Source: AP-15 sp963750195
GTDB lineage: Bacteria > Pseudomonadota > Alphaproteobacteria > ATCC43930 > CGMCC-115725
Direction of reading: 5' to 3'
DNA length: 64,000 bases
Assembly (NCBI GenBank): GCA_963750195.1
Contig: CAVVPS010000016.1
Location: 868,001-932,000 of the forward strand
Shown here: positions 1-8,042 of the stretch, piece by piece
Numbering within the stretch: the first letter of the stretch is position 1
Layout: the number at the start of each line of letters is the position of its first letter
Notes under the pieces: generated by a model
What the model saw: only the letters and a program-made list of their open reading frames with translations
Told to the model about the DNA's origin: nothing
Database searches by the model: none
Made by a program: the position numbers and the translations under genes

Positions 1-111
1 GCTTTGACCGACCTTCTGCTCGAGCCGATGCCGGGCGAGGGGATCTACGAGGTCTATCGCCGGCTCAGCGACCAGTTGTCGGATACCACTCATCAGCAGC
101 GCAGCAAGTAA
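1..111 (+). CDS. 3' end of an unidentified gene, probably phage
   Basis: An open frame enters from the left edge and stops with TAA at 109-111, leaving 36 residues that end in a polar tail (SDTTHQQRSK). The fragment is too short to recognise a family. It lies 33 bp upstream of the next phage gene on the same strand and a little upstream of the portal gene, a position where a terminase or other packaging gene would be usual, but nothing in these residues proves that. The sequence left of the window would settle it. Confidence 0.6.
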   Translation, partial: ALTDLLLEPMPGEGIYEVYRRLSDQLSDTTHQQRSK

Positions 112-144
112 TGCTGCTGCCTTTAGCCTCGAAGGAGTCCGTCA

Positions 145-582
145 GTGACGCTGTTGGTCAAAGACGCGAACACGACGACGCAGCCCCTGTCCACCGGGCT
201 AGACAGCTCGGGCAACCTCGTGCCGATGCATGCCCCAGCGAGCATAATTTCGGGCATAGCCACCCCAGTGAGCATTGCTGCGCCGCTTCCGGTCATCAAC
301 ACAGCCGGATCTGCGGCGATCGACGGCAGTGGCACGATAAGTTCAGGGGGCACTGCGCAGACGTTATTCGGCGGCGTGATGCCAGTTGACGGTTGGCTTG
401 TGGCGAACAATTCATCGACAACTCTCTATGTATCCGATGTCGGCACCGCGACCTCCGGCGGCGCATCTATCCCGATTGCAGCCGGTGCAGTCTTCGCAAC
501 GCCGTCGGGATACAAGCCGGCGGGACCAGTCAGCCTTTATGGGGCGACCACCGGTCAAGCGTTCGCGGCGCGTCGGTGGTAA
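145..582 (+). CDS. Phage-associated hypothetical protein (145 aa)
   Basis: A 145-residue protein rich in Ser, Thr, Ala and Gly with alternating short hydrophobic stretches, as expected of an all-beta virion accessory protein. The GTG start at 145 is supported by a good ribosome binding site (GAAGGAG, 131-137). The N-terminus (TLLVKDANTTTQPLSTGLDSS) and the middle (LFGGVMPVDGWLVANNSS) look like small capsid- or fibre-decorating proteins of alphaproteobacterial phages, but this is resemblance, not an identified family. It follows a truncated gene and precedes the spike gene on the same strand. No catalytic motif or signal peptide is visible. Confidence 0.7.
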   Translation: MTLLVKDANTTTQPLSTGLDSSGNLVPMHAPASIISGIATPVSIAAPLPVINTAGSAAIDGSGTISSGGTAQTLFGGVMPVDGWLVANNSSTTLYVSDVGTATSGGASIPIAAGAVFATPSGYKPAGPVSLYGATTGQAFAARRW

Positions 583-641
583 TGGCCGATGGCGGTGTGT
601 GCTTTTGGCGAGGGTAATAACGGACCCCCGCAAGAGTGATA

Positions 642-752
642 ATGATTTTAAATCACCAGACGACCACCGGCGCGATGGTGGCGCTCTTATCCGCGTCCAC
701 GAAGAGCGCGTGCGCCGCAGGCGTCGTAGCGGACGGGAGCAACAGGCGGTGA
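642..752 (+). CDS. Possible 36-aa protein coupled to the spike gene
   Basis: A short frame begins at ATG 642 and stops at TGA 750-752, overlapping the GTG start of the following spike gene by GTGA. That overlap is the typical geometry of translational coupling. The product (starts MILNHQTTTGAMVALLSAS) has one weakly hydrophobic stretch. There is no strong ribosome binding site, and it could be chance sequence in the 582-749 gap. Confidence 0.25.
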   Translation: MILNHQTTTGAMVALLSASTKSACAAGVVADGSNRR

Positions 753-3311
753 AGCTCTTTTTCCTGGCGTCGATTCTTGTTCTCGAACTTGCGTTTGCAT
801 CATCGAGTTTCGCGCAGTCGCCTGGCAATTTTTCCACGCTGTCGACCACCGGTGTTGCAACTTTGGGCGGCGATGTTCTGGCCTGTTCGGGACGGCCCTG
901 GATCGACGTGCGCTGCAATGGCGCAACCGGCGACGATGCCCATGATGATACCGGCGCCATTCAAAGCACGATCAGCAGTGCGGTGACCCACAACTGGCCT
1001 GTGCATTTTCCGGCTGGAACCTACAAGATAAGCTCCCAGCTAACGATTGATTACGCCGGCCAAGCCGCGAACGGATTCCGCGTGATCTCGCAGGGGGCAA
1101 TTATCGACGGCCGCGCGATCGCAGCCGGGCCGGTGCTGCAGATCCAGTGCGGTGGCGGCACTTCGGCTAACCCGACCGGATGTTTTTATTTCAAAGAAGA
1201 AGGTTCTCTTTTAGTCAATGCCGACACTCCGACTTACGCCGTCGTCATTGGTAAATCTGATTTTTCCGATGCCCAAAATTCAGTCAAAATCGATCATTTG
1301 ATCGTAAATAATTCGAGCACAAATTCGGGAGCCGGTGCATGCCAGTTTAACTATGTGCTGGACAGCGATATTTATGCTGTTTGCGATACGGCGGGTGGTG
1401 CGGCGGGTATGGCCTTCGAGCAAACCCAATTTTCTCATGTCTCTGGCGCTGGAACGGCCGCGGCAACTGGCGGACGATCCCTCGTGTTGGAAAACGGGTT
1501 CAACTTCTCGAATACCTTCTTTGGGCTCGATCTAGAGGTCTCGTCGACCTGCCTATCGATAACATTCAATCACAATGGCCTGAACACTTTTGTTTCGCCG
1601 TACTTCGACTGTGTCACGGCCGTCAACGCGACGGCTAGCATCGGCAATACGTTGATCAATCCAAATTACGGCGGCAACGTTGTCAATTACGGACCCAATT
1701 CAGTCGGGATCTCGGTCCAAGGTACAGGTTCGCGCCCTAATTGGATGTTCCCGTCGAGTGCGGCTTACACGGCGGCGCCTGTCGATGATGGGATGTCCAT
1801 TTCGAGCTTTAACACTCCTGGCTCGACAATGACCGTGACCTTGCCGCCGATCGCCAGCGTCAATGCGGGCTGGTCGATGGGCTTCGCGACCGACAGCGGC
1901 AAGGGGATGACGGTCGCCGCGCCGAGCGGAAGCATCGTGCTCGGTGGCAAATCCGTCTCTACGGTCACGCTCGGCGCCGGCAATTACGAATATCTGAGGG
2001 TGCAGTCGGACGGCAACAACTGGCGGGTTGTTGCATCGACGCGGAACACGCGGCTTAACGGCGGCTTCGAGCCACCGCCCTGGCCAAGCGCCTGGCTGTA
2101 TCCAACCGCATCCGGCTATGCGGCCACGCTCGGTGACAACGGCAACATCTTATCGAGCTACAACACATCCGCCGGACTAATCGTGACCCTGCCAGCGACA
2201 ACCGCCTTGCCCACCGGGTGGAGCATCGGCTTTGCAACCGATAATGGAAAATCACTCTCGGTACAGGTTAACGGAAGCTCTGGAGGGCACATCGTCTGGC
2301 CCGGCGCCGGCAGTTCCTCGACTTCGGCGACCTTGGCCAATACTAGCCAGGGTGCTTATGAATTCCTGGCGCTCCAATATGACGGAAGCGGCAACTTCCG
2401 CGTCGTCGGGGCGACCCCGGCGACAGCTCAGGCAATCGGTATGATAGGGACTGCCTCGGTAAGTCATTGGAGTTTTCCTTCGACCAGCACCTACACCGCG
2501 TCGATCGCTGACAACGGCAATGTAGTTTCAAGCTACAACAGCCCGGCGTCCTTCATGGCGGTAACCTTGCCGCCCACCACAGCGATCCCGGTGGGCTGGA
2601 CATTCGGGCTGGCGACCGACAATGGCAAGACGATGTCGGTCCAGGTCAATGGTACGTCCGGCGGCCATATTCTCTACCCAGGTAACGGTGCAGCCAATGC
2701 GGCGACGCTTGCTTCGGGCAATTACGAGCTGTTGGTCCTGCGGTTTGATGGTAACAACTTCCGGGTTACCGAGTTCGACCCCGGCAACGGCGGCAGCCAT
2801 CGGGATGGTGGGCTCTACGCCGGACATCAATCGGTGGAACTTCCCCACTTCCGCCACCTATGCTGCGGGGCAAAGCGACAACGGCAACGCACTGTCGAGC
2901 TATAACACCTCCTCAGGCCTGACCGTCACACTGCCGGCGACGACCGCGATCACTCCCGGCTGGACGATGGGTTTTGCAACTGATAACGGCAAACCAATGA
3001 GTGTGCAGGTCAACGGAACCTCGGGCGGATCAATTCTCGAACCCGCGCGGGGTGGAACTTCGGCATCTTTTATTGCGCTGGCGCCGGGACAAAACTATGA
3101 ATTCTTGCAGCTGCGCTTCGACGGTAGCAATTTCCGGATCACTGCCGCGACGCCACAGACCGTGAATGATCTCGGCGGCTTGATCTCACCGGGCACCCCG
3201 ACATCGAGCGCCGCATCGTGTAGTGTCGGCCAGTTTCAAGCGGACGCGAACTTCGTTTACTTCTGTACCTCCCCTAATACCTGGAAGCGTACAGCACTAT
3301 CGACGTTCTGA
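749..3311 (+). pseudogene. Phage tail spike/fibre protein with four tandem modules, frame broken by +1 base
   Basis: The start is GTG 749, after GGGAG at 735-739. It gives a signal-peptide-like N-terminus (KLFFLASILVLELAFASSS) and then a beta-helix/pectate-lyase-like region (about residues 40-330) containing the motif FPAGTYKISSQL typical of phage spikes. Four homologous modules of about 120 residues follow, each beginning with an aromatic strand (WMFPS, WLYPT, WSFPS, WNFPT) and containing GWxxGxATDxGKxMxV and the ending FRV. The C-terminus (CSVGQFQADANFVYFCTSPNTWKR) is a form often seen at phage fibre ends. The reading frame changes from the 749 frame to the 2622 frame near 2770, between modules 3 and 4. 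Comparison with the module 2-3 junction shows one extra base. The product is therefore truncated at 2905, or the base is an assembly error. A receptor-binding role is inferred. Confidence 0.8.
1742..3140 (+). repeat. Four tandem about 120-aa coding repeats in the spike gene
   Basis: Module starts (the TGG codon of the opening aromatic strand) lie at 1742, 2093, 2468 and 2835, so the spacings are 351, 375 and 367 bp. The last is 366 plus one, which matches the single-base insertion. Within each copy a glycine-tryptophan turn and an ATDNGK-type loop recur. Copies 2-4 are closest to each other; copy 1 is more diverged. Confidence 0.85.
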
Positions 3312-3500
3312 TCACAATCAAATGATCTCTCTCGGACCTCTTCGAACCTAATCGTCGGGACCAGGTAATCGACAATATCCGTCAAGGCTTCGATCGGCTT
3401 CGTATTTTTTCCGAGCGCGACACGATTTACCCGACGCGCAGCAACCGCTATTTCGGCAATGTCGGTGCATCCCAGTGCTATGACCTTCAGAGGTAGTCCG

Positions 3501-4857
3501 ATGCCCCCGTCCGGTGGAAAACGCACATCACTTGCCTCCTATACTTGGGGAGGGTTTGGCTCGCAGAACGACATCACCCAGTTCCGCAATGTGTTCCAGC
3601 CCGACCAAGGAATCTTTGCCCCTGGCTACCCGCTGGTGCCGCCGGAGCACGAGCGCGTGCGGGTGTGGGATTATCCGGTCGGCTACAACACTATATATAC
3701 GCCTAGATCGTACGATCCAATAGGATTTCACGAGCTGCGTGCGCTGGCCGAGAACCACGACATTACTCGACTGGCGATCGAGACTCGCAAGGATCAGATT
3801 GAAAAACTCGACTGGGCGATCAGATCTCGTAACGAGAAGCAGCCAAGGGCAGACAATCACGAGCGTATCTCGAAGCTGACCGAATTCTGGCGTAAGCCGG
3901 ATGGGGAGCAACCTTTTGCGACCTGGCTGCGTGAGCTCCTTGAGGATCTGCTGGTGTTGGACGCTCCTGCCCTCGAGCTGCGTCACAACAGGGCCGGCGA
4001 AATTATCGGCCTCGATGTCGTCGATGGGGCCACGATCAAAGTGCTGATCGACGACACCGGCCGCCGCCCCCAGCCTCCGGCACCGGCGTATGAACAGATC
4101 ATTCACGGGCGTCCATGGCGCCTGTTGACGACAGACCAGTTGCTCTATCTGCCCCGTAACAAGCGGCCGCATAAGGCCTATGGTTTCGGTCCATGCGAAC
4201 AGATCGTGATGACGATCAACATCGGGCTGCGTCGTCAAGTGATGCAGCTGCAGCATTTCACCGAAGGTAATGTACCACCCGGGCTGCTGAATGCACCTGA
4301 TGGCTGGAATGCCGAGCAAATTCGTCAGTTTCAGGAGTGGTTCGAACTCGATCCTCGCGGGTAATACCGGCACCCGTACTCGCTTGATTTGGGCTCCTAC
4401 AGGGGCTAAGTACCAACCCTTCAAGGAGGCTCCATACAAGGACGAGTTCGACGAGTGGTTGGCACGGATCGTCTGCTACGCCTTTTCGCTGCCGCCGACT
4501 GCATTTACTCCGCAGGTCAATCGGGCGACGGCGCAGTCTGCGCAGGAGACCGCTCTCGAAGAGGGACTGGCGCCGTTGGCCCGGTGGGTAAAGCGGCTCG
4601 TCGACGGCGTTATCCAGGACGGGATGGGCCATACCGATCTTGAATTTGTCTGGTCGGATGTTCGGTCCACAGACCCCAAGGACCAGGCATCCATCCTCGA
4701 CATTTATGTCAAAGATGGCATCTTCACGTTGAACGAAGCGCGCGACACTCTCGGGCTTGCTCCGGTCGAGGGCGGCGACCAACCAATGTTTCAGACTGCT
4801 CAAGGGCCTGTTGCACTAAACATGGATCTCGCGGCGAATTGGGCAGACTGTAACTAG
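3501..4857 (+). pseudogene. Phage portal protein, frame broken by +1 base
   Basis: The portal ring is the vertex channel for DNA packaging and the head-tail joint. Start ATG 3501 has GAGGT about 9 bp upstream; an in-frame ATG at 3459 is the alternative. The first 280 residues carry the family pattern YDPIGFHELRALAENHDITR, then KDQIEKLDWAI, WLRELLEDLLVLDAPALE and LLTTDQLLYLPRNKRPHKAYGFGPCEQ. After WFE (near 4347) the frame must shift for the homologous continuation SILAGNTGTRTRLIWAP and the C-terminal half (EWLARIVCYAFSLPPTAFTPQVNRATAQSAQE, TDPKDQASILDIYVKDGIFTLNEARDTLGL). One extra A in GAACTCG explains it. As written, translation stops at 4364. With a broken portal the prophage could not package, unless this is a sequencing error. 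Confidence 0.88.
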
Positions 4858-5033
4858 AATAACACCTTCCGACCCCAGAGAAATAGTCTCAATCATTCGC
4901 GCCGAGCGGCGGAATATGGCTGCTCCCGGCGCCACTCGGGCAAGCGTACCGGCGGCCGGTCAGATTTCCGCTCCTCGATCTAAGCGATCCTATCTGTCGC
5001 CTCCACAAACCAGAATTATTAGGAGCGCTATCG

Positions 5034-6125
5034 ATGAGCGTTACCCCGAACAACATCGTCGCTTATGGCTCGGTTAACATGCCCGAAGCCGATGGTGTGG
5101 CCGTCGGCGGCTCAGTTGACTTCACCAAGCGCGTTGCCTTTTACGACATCAGCCCGGCCGGTACGGTCGACGTCGTTTCGAGTTCGGCCTCGGATACGGC
5201 GACCAAGATGCAGGTGACCGGTCGGGACCCGACCGGCGTGATCCAGACGCCCGCAGCGGTGACCCTTACCGGCACTACGCCAGTCGTCGGAACGCAGACC
5301 TTCGAGCGTCTGCTTGCCGCGGTGATTACCGGCGGGACCATCGGCAGCTTGACCAATCCGGGCGGCACGGCCGCGATCGGTGACGTTGCGGTCTATGCGC
5401 ATACTCCGGTTATTTCAGCGCACACAGCACAAACCGGCTCGGCCAACACTTCAGGGACGACACCGCCATTGTTTAAGCTACAATCCGGCGACGGCGTCAG
5501 CGTCTCGATCGGCCAGCTCATCCGCATCACCTCCGGCACCGGCGCCAACACTATCCGCATGATTGTCTCCACATCGGGCTATGGCGCCGATGTCGTCGCG
5601 GTCAACCGCGACTGGACTGTGCCGAGTGGCTCGCTTCCGGACAATACCAGCGTCTACAGCGTCTTTGATGGAATGCTGTTCGAGATCTTGCCAAATGCGG
5701 TCGTCGCGGTTACCCGATGTTTTTCGACTGCGGCGGCCGACGTTCCGGGCGGCTCAACACGGACCTTTTACGAGAAGGTCTTCGTCGTCAACAACAACAC
5801 CGCGACTGCACTAACATCTGCAACGATCCAGGTTGCCAGCGATACGCCCTCACTGCCGAGTTCGGCCGCGCTCGACATCGCGCTGTGCACCGTGCTCAAT
5901 GATGCAAATACCGCGACCAATCGCCAGACGGCGCCGGCGTCCGGCGCGGGCTCGTTCGTAGTACAGCCATCGGCGGTCAACGTGCCGTCTCCCGGGAACC
6001 TGCCATCAGGCCCCTCGCCCAACGGCGCCGGAGCGCAGGGAGTATGGTTTCGGCTCACTCTGCCGGCCGGCTCGGCGGCCTATAAGGGGTCGGCCGATCT
6101 GCGCACGCAGGGCAGCACAACATGA
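5034..6125 (+). CDS. Phage virion-associated hypothetical protein (363 aa)
   Basis: A 363-residue beta-rich, Thr/Ser/Gly-rich protein preceded by TTAGGAGCGC at 5019-5028, a good ribosome binding site for ATG 5034. It has no Lys/Arg-rich or enzymatic motif. The pattern (VDVVSSSASDTATKMQVTGRDPTG, then TFERLLAAVITGG) resembles large structural decoration proteins in phages of rhizobia and acetic acid bacteria, but no family name can be given with confidence. Its stop overlaps the next start (ATGA), so it heads a tightly packed run of six short genes. The 176 bp before it hold no gene. Confidence 0.75.
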   Translation: MSVTPNNIVAYGSVNMPEADGVAVGGSVDFTKRVAFYDISPAGTVDVVSSSASDTATKMQVTGRDPTGVIQTPAAVTLTGTTPVVGTQTFERLLAAVITGGTIGSLTNPGGTAAIGDVAVYAHTPVISAHTAQTGSANTSGTTPPLFKLQSGDGVSVSIGQLIRITSGTGANTIRMIVSTSGYGADVVAVNRDWTVPSGSLPDNTSVYSVFDGMLFEILPNAVVAVTRCFSTAAADVPGGSTRTFYEKVFVVNNNTATALTSATIQVASDTPSLPSSAALDIALCTVLNDANTATNRQTAPASGAGSFVVQPSAVNVPSPGNLPSGPSPNGAGAQGVWFRLTLPAGSAAYKGSADLRTQGSTT

Positions 6126-6226
6126 TGGAGATAGTTCAGCTCACGAATAATCAGTGGGTTTGGGAGATCTTCTGCATCCTCACCGCATTGGTGATCATAT
6201 TTCTAGTTCTTTGCCCAAAGGATTGA
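6122..6226 (+). CDS. 34-aa single-span membrane protein
   Basis: ATG 6122 overlaps the preceding stop by ATGA, and TGA ends at 6226. The peptide has a polar N-terminus (MMEIVQLTNNQW), one uninterrupted hydrophobic helix (FCILTALVIIFLVLC) and a short charged end (PKD). The tight packing and the clean membrane helix suggest a real gene. It sits three genes upstream of a lysozyme-like gene, so a small holin-like role is possible, but that is inference. Confidence 0.6.
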   Translation: MMEIVQLTNNQWVWEIFCILTALVIIFLVLCPKD

Positions 6227-6228
6227 GC

Positions 6229-6330
6229 ATGCTGTTTTTCGGCCCTGCGCTGTTCGGCGCCGGTTGCACGTGCTGGCTTGCCGGCGTCACGATCGCCTAT
6301 GGTGCGCTGCTCTTGCCGCGGAACCGCTGA
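6229..6330 (+). CDS. 33-aa hydrophobic protein
   Basis: The frame begins at ATG 6229, three bases after the stop of the previous short gene, and ends at TGA 6328-6330. The product is almost wholly hydrophobic (FFGPALFGAGCTCWLAGVTIAYGALLL) with a basic C-terminus (PRNR). It could be a membrane peptide paired with the previous one. No family is recognised. Confidence 0.5.
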   Translation: MLFFGPALFGAGCTCWLAGVTIAYGALLLPRNR

Positions 6331-6331
6331 C

Positions 6332-6541
6332 ATGCTGCCCCAAAAGCTGACGGCGCTTGATCCCGAGAGCGAGCGGGCGCGGTACAAGATTGTGCGCCGC
6401 GACACAATGGATGACGTGCCGGGCCTTATCTTGTCAGCCAGCGTTGAAACCGGCCTGTGCCTGTTGCGCAACGCCAACGGCGCCAGCCAGGAATACAATT
6501 TCGGGCCAGATGGGCTCCGTATTGCGGTGGCGCGGCGATGA
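6332..6541 (+). CDS. 69-aa phage hypothetical protein
   Basis: ATG 6332 follows the previous stop by one base, and the stop overlaps the next start (ATGA at 6538). The product is soluble and mixed in charge (MLPQKLTALDPESERARYKI, ending LRIAVARR). An upstream in-frame ATG at 6278 exists, but it would overlap the previous gene and lacks the packed geometry. No function is recognised. It belongs to the run of short genes leading to the lysozyme-like gene. Confidence 0.55.
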   Translation: MLPQKLTALDPESERARYKIVRRDTMDDVPGLILSASVETGLCLLRNANGASQEYNFGPDGLRIAVARR

Positions 6542-7017
6542 CGGTCAATGCTTCGGATTTCCGCAAGTTCGTGATCGACCCGGCTCTGGTGCAGCTTGCG
6601 CCGGCGGGCATTCCCATCACCCGAACGGCGGCCGATCTCTTGATGGCTACGGCGGCCAACGAGACCGATCTGGGAACCTGGCTTAACCAAAACCCCGGTC
6701 CTGCGTTGGGCGTGTTTCAGATCGAGCCAGCGAGTTTGGCGTCATTGATGGGGCGACTTAGTGGGCCGGAGCTAACCGCGCTCAATGGGATCATGACGCC
6801 GCAGCTCATAGCCGCCCAGCTCGACAACAACCTTTTGCTGGCCGCCGCGATCTGTCGACTATTTTATTGGCAGGTACCCGACCCGTTGCCACCCGATACC
6901 GTGTCCGGTCTGTGGTCCTACTACAAAACCTATTACAACACCGATGCCGGGACAGCCACTATGGATGGGTTCGTTTCGGCGCTCAAGCTTACTGACCTTG
7001 GAGGCCTCCCCGTATGA
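6538..7017 (+). CDS. Lysozyme/transglycosylase-like phage protein (159 aa)
   Basis: The protein has an N-terminal helical region followed by AANETDLGTWLNQ, with a Glu at the place expected of a lysozyme-fold catalytic acid, then GPALGVFQIEP. Its C-terminus, LWSYYKTYYNTDAGTATMDGFVSAL, is the type of ending seen in phage muramidase-like proteins. GVFQIEP recalls the GxxQI segment of lytic transglycosylases. These similarities suggest peptidoglycan cleavage for entry or lysis. ATG 6538 overlaps the stop of the preceding gene, and the stop overlaps the next ATG at 7014. A structural protein with a lysozyme-like fold is the alternative. Confidence 0.55.
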   Translation: MTVNASDFRKFVIDPALVQLAPAGIPITRTAADLLMATAANETDLGTWLNQNPGPALGVFQIEPASLASLMGRLSGPELTALNGIMTPQLIAAQLDNNLLLAAAICRLFYWQVPDPLPPDTVSGLWSYYKTYYNTDAGTATMDGFVSALKLTDLGGLPV

Positions 7018-7532
7018 GTAATCCGTGGGTCAGGGGAGCGCCGACGGTCTGGCCGCATGGTCCCGGACAGTCGCCAGACTCCATCACCTCCTTACCAAAC
7101 GGTCAAGCGCTTGGGCTCGGTAAGCTATGGGCTGAAAATATCAGCTTGGTGACGCCGTTTGGCGATTTGATCCTGCCGCCCTGGAAGATCACGACCGGAA
7201 CCGGCGGCGTCTCGGGAACGATTTCGCGCTACCTGATCGCATCGGAGGATGGCAGTCTGTGGACCGGCGGGATCGATCCAAGCTCATCTTCTGATCAGTC
7301 GGCGCTGCTTTCCGCCATGTTGACCTATGACGGAGCCAATGCGGCTCTGATCGATAGTGTCACGGTATCGGCCGCCTCAACCGCTTATTACTTTCGCTGG
7401 CGAAGCCTGCAAGGGATTATAAGTAATGTGCCGCATTACATCTCGATATTGGTCTACAACCAATCGGGACGGGCGTTGAGCGCAACCGCGGGCAATCACA
7501 CCGCGCAATACGCGAGTGAATCCTATGCGTAA
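7014..7532 (+). CDS. Phage structural hypothetical protein (172 aa), paralogue of the gene at 10035
   Basis: ATG 7014 overlaps the preceding stop (ATGA). The product is beta-rich and ends with a strand pattern (YISILVYNQSGRALSATAGNHTAQY) that closely parallels the end of the protein at 10035-10532 (FRFALFNGSGAALSSTAGNCIVKY). The two are therefore paralogues, with three genes between them. No enzyme motif is present. A small capsid- or fibre-associated protein is the best guess. Confidence 0.65.
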   Translation: MSNPWVRGAPTVWPHGPGQSPDSITSLPNGQALGLGKLWAENISLVTPFGDLILPPWKITTGTGGVSGTISRYLIASEDGSLWTGGIDPSSSSDQSALLSAMLTYDGANAALIDSVTVSAASTAYYFRWRSLQGIISNVPHYISILVYNQSGRALSATAGNHTAQYASESYA

Positions 7533-8025
7533 GCATTTCTTGCTCCTGATCGCCGCCGCCCTCATGGGATGCCTGTTTTGGGCCGAGTTGCGAGCGCAGG
7601 GCATCGATCCGGGAATCGCAGCAATCGTAACCGCGGTCAATGCGGTGAAGACGGCCATTATCGGCACTCTGACGGTAACTACCGTCCCGACGGTCGGCAA
7701 CGGCTGGACGCCATTTCTAGATAACAACCAAGGCACGACGGTAACGACTGTCAAGAGCAGCGCGGGCGAACTTGGGGCATACCACTGCCTCAACACGAAC
7801 GCATCGACGACCGCTTACTTGCAGATATTCGACACGACCGGGTCAGTGACTTTGGGTAGTACGGTTCCGGTGCTGTCATTGGGTTTACCTGCGGCCGATG
7901 GCGGCAATCTTGAATGGAGCCAAGGCATCCATTTTGCCAACGGCATTAAGGTCGCGGCCACGACAACCGCAACTGGGTCGACGGCGCTCGGGACGAACCT
8001 CGATTGCAACTTCGCCTATAAGTAA
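7525..8025 (+). CDS. Secreted or lipoprotein-like phage protein (166 aa)
   Basis: ATG 7525 overlaps the end of the previous gene; an in-frame GTG lies at 7516. The N-terminus MRKHFLLLIAAALMGCLFW is a signal sequence with a plausible lipobox (LMGC). The rest is beta-rich and Thr/Gly-rich, with AYHCLNTNASTTAYLQIFDT, a pattern seen in small phage virion proteins. A signal peptide on a virion-type protein is unusual; neighbours at 749 and 8043 share this. The function is unknown. Confidence 0.65.
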   Translation: MRKHFLLLIAAALMGCLFWAELRAQGIDPGIAAIVTAVNAVKTAIIGTLTVTTVPTVGNGWTPFLDNNQGTTVTTVKSSAGELGAYHCLNTNASTTAYLQIFDTTGSVTLGSTVPVLSLGLPAADGGNLEWSQGIHFANGIKVAATTTATGSTALGTNLDCNFAYK

Positions 8026-8042
8026 TCCGCGGGTGCGCGTAA

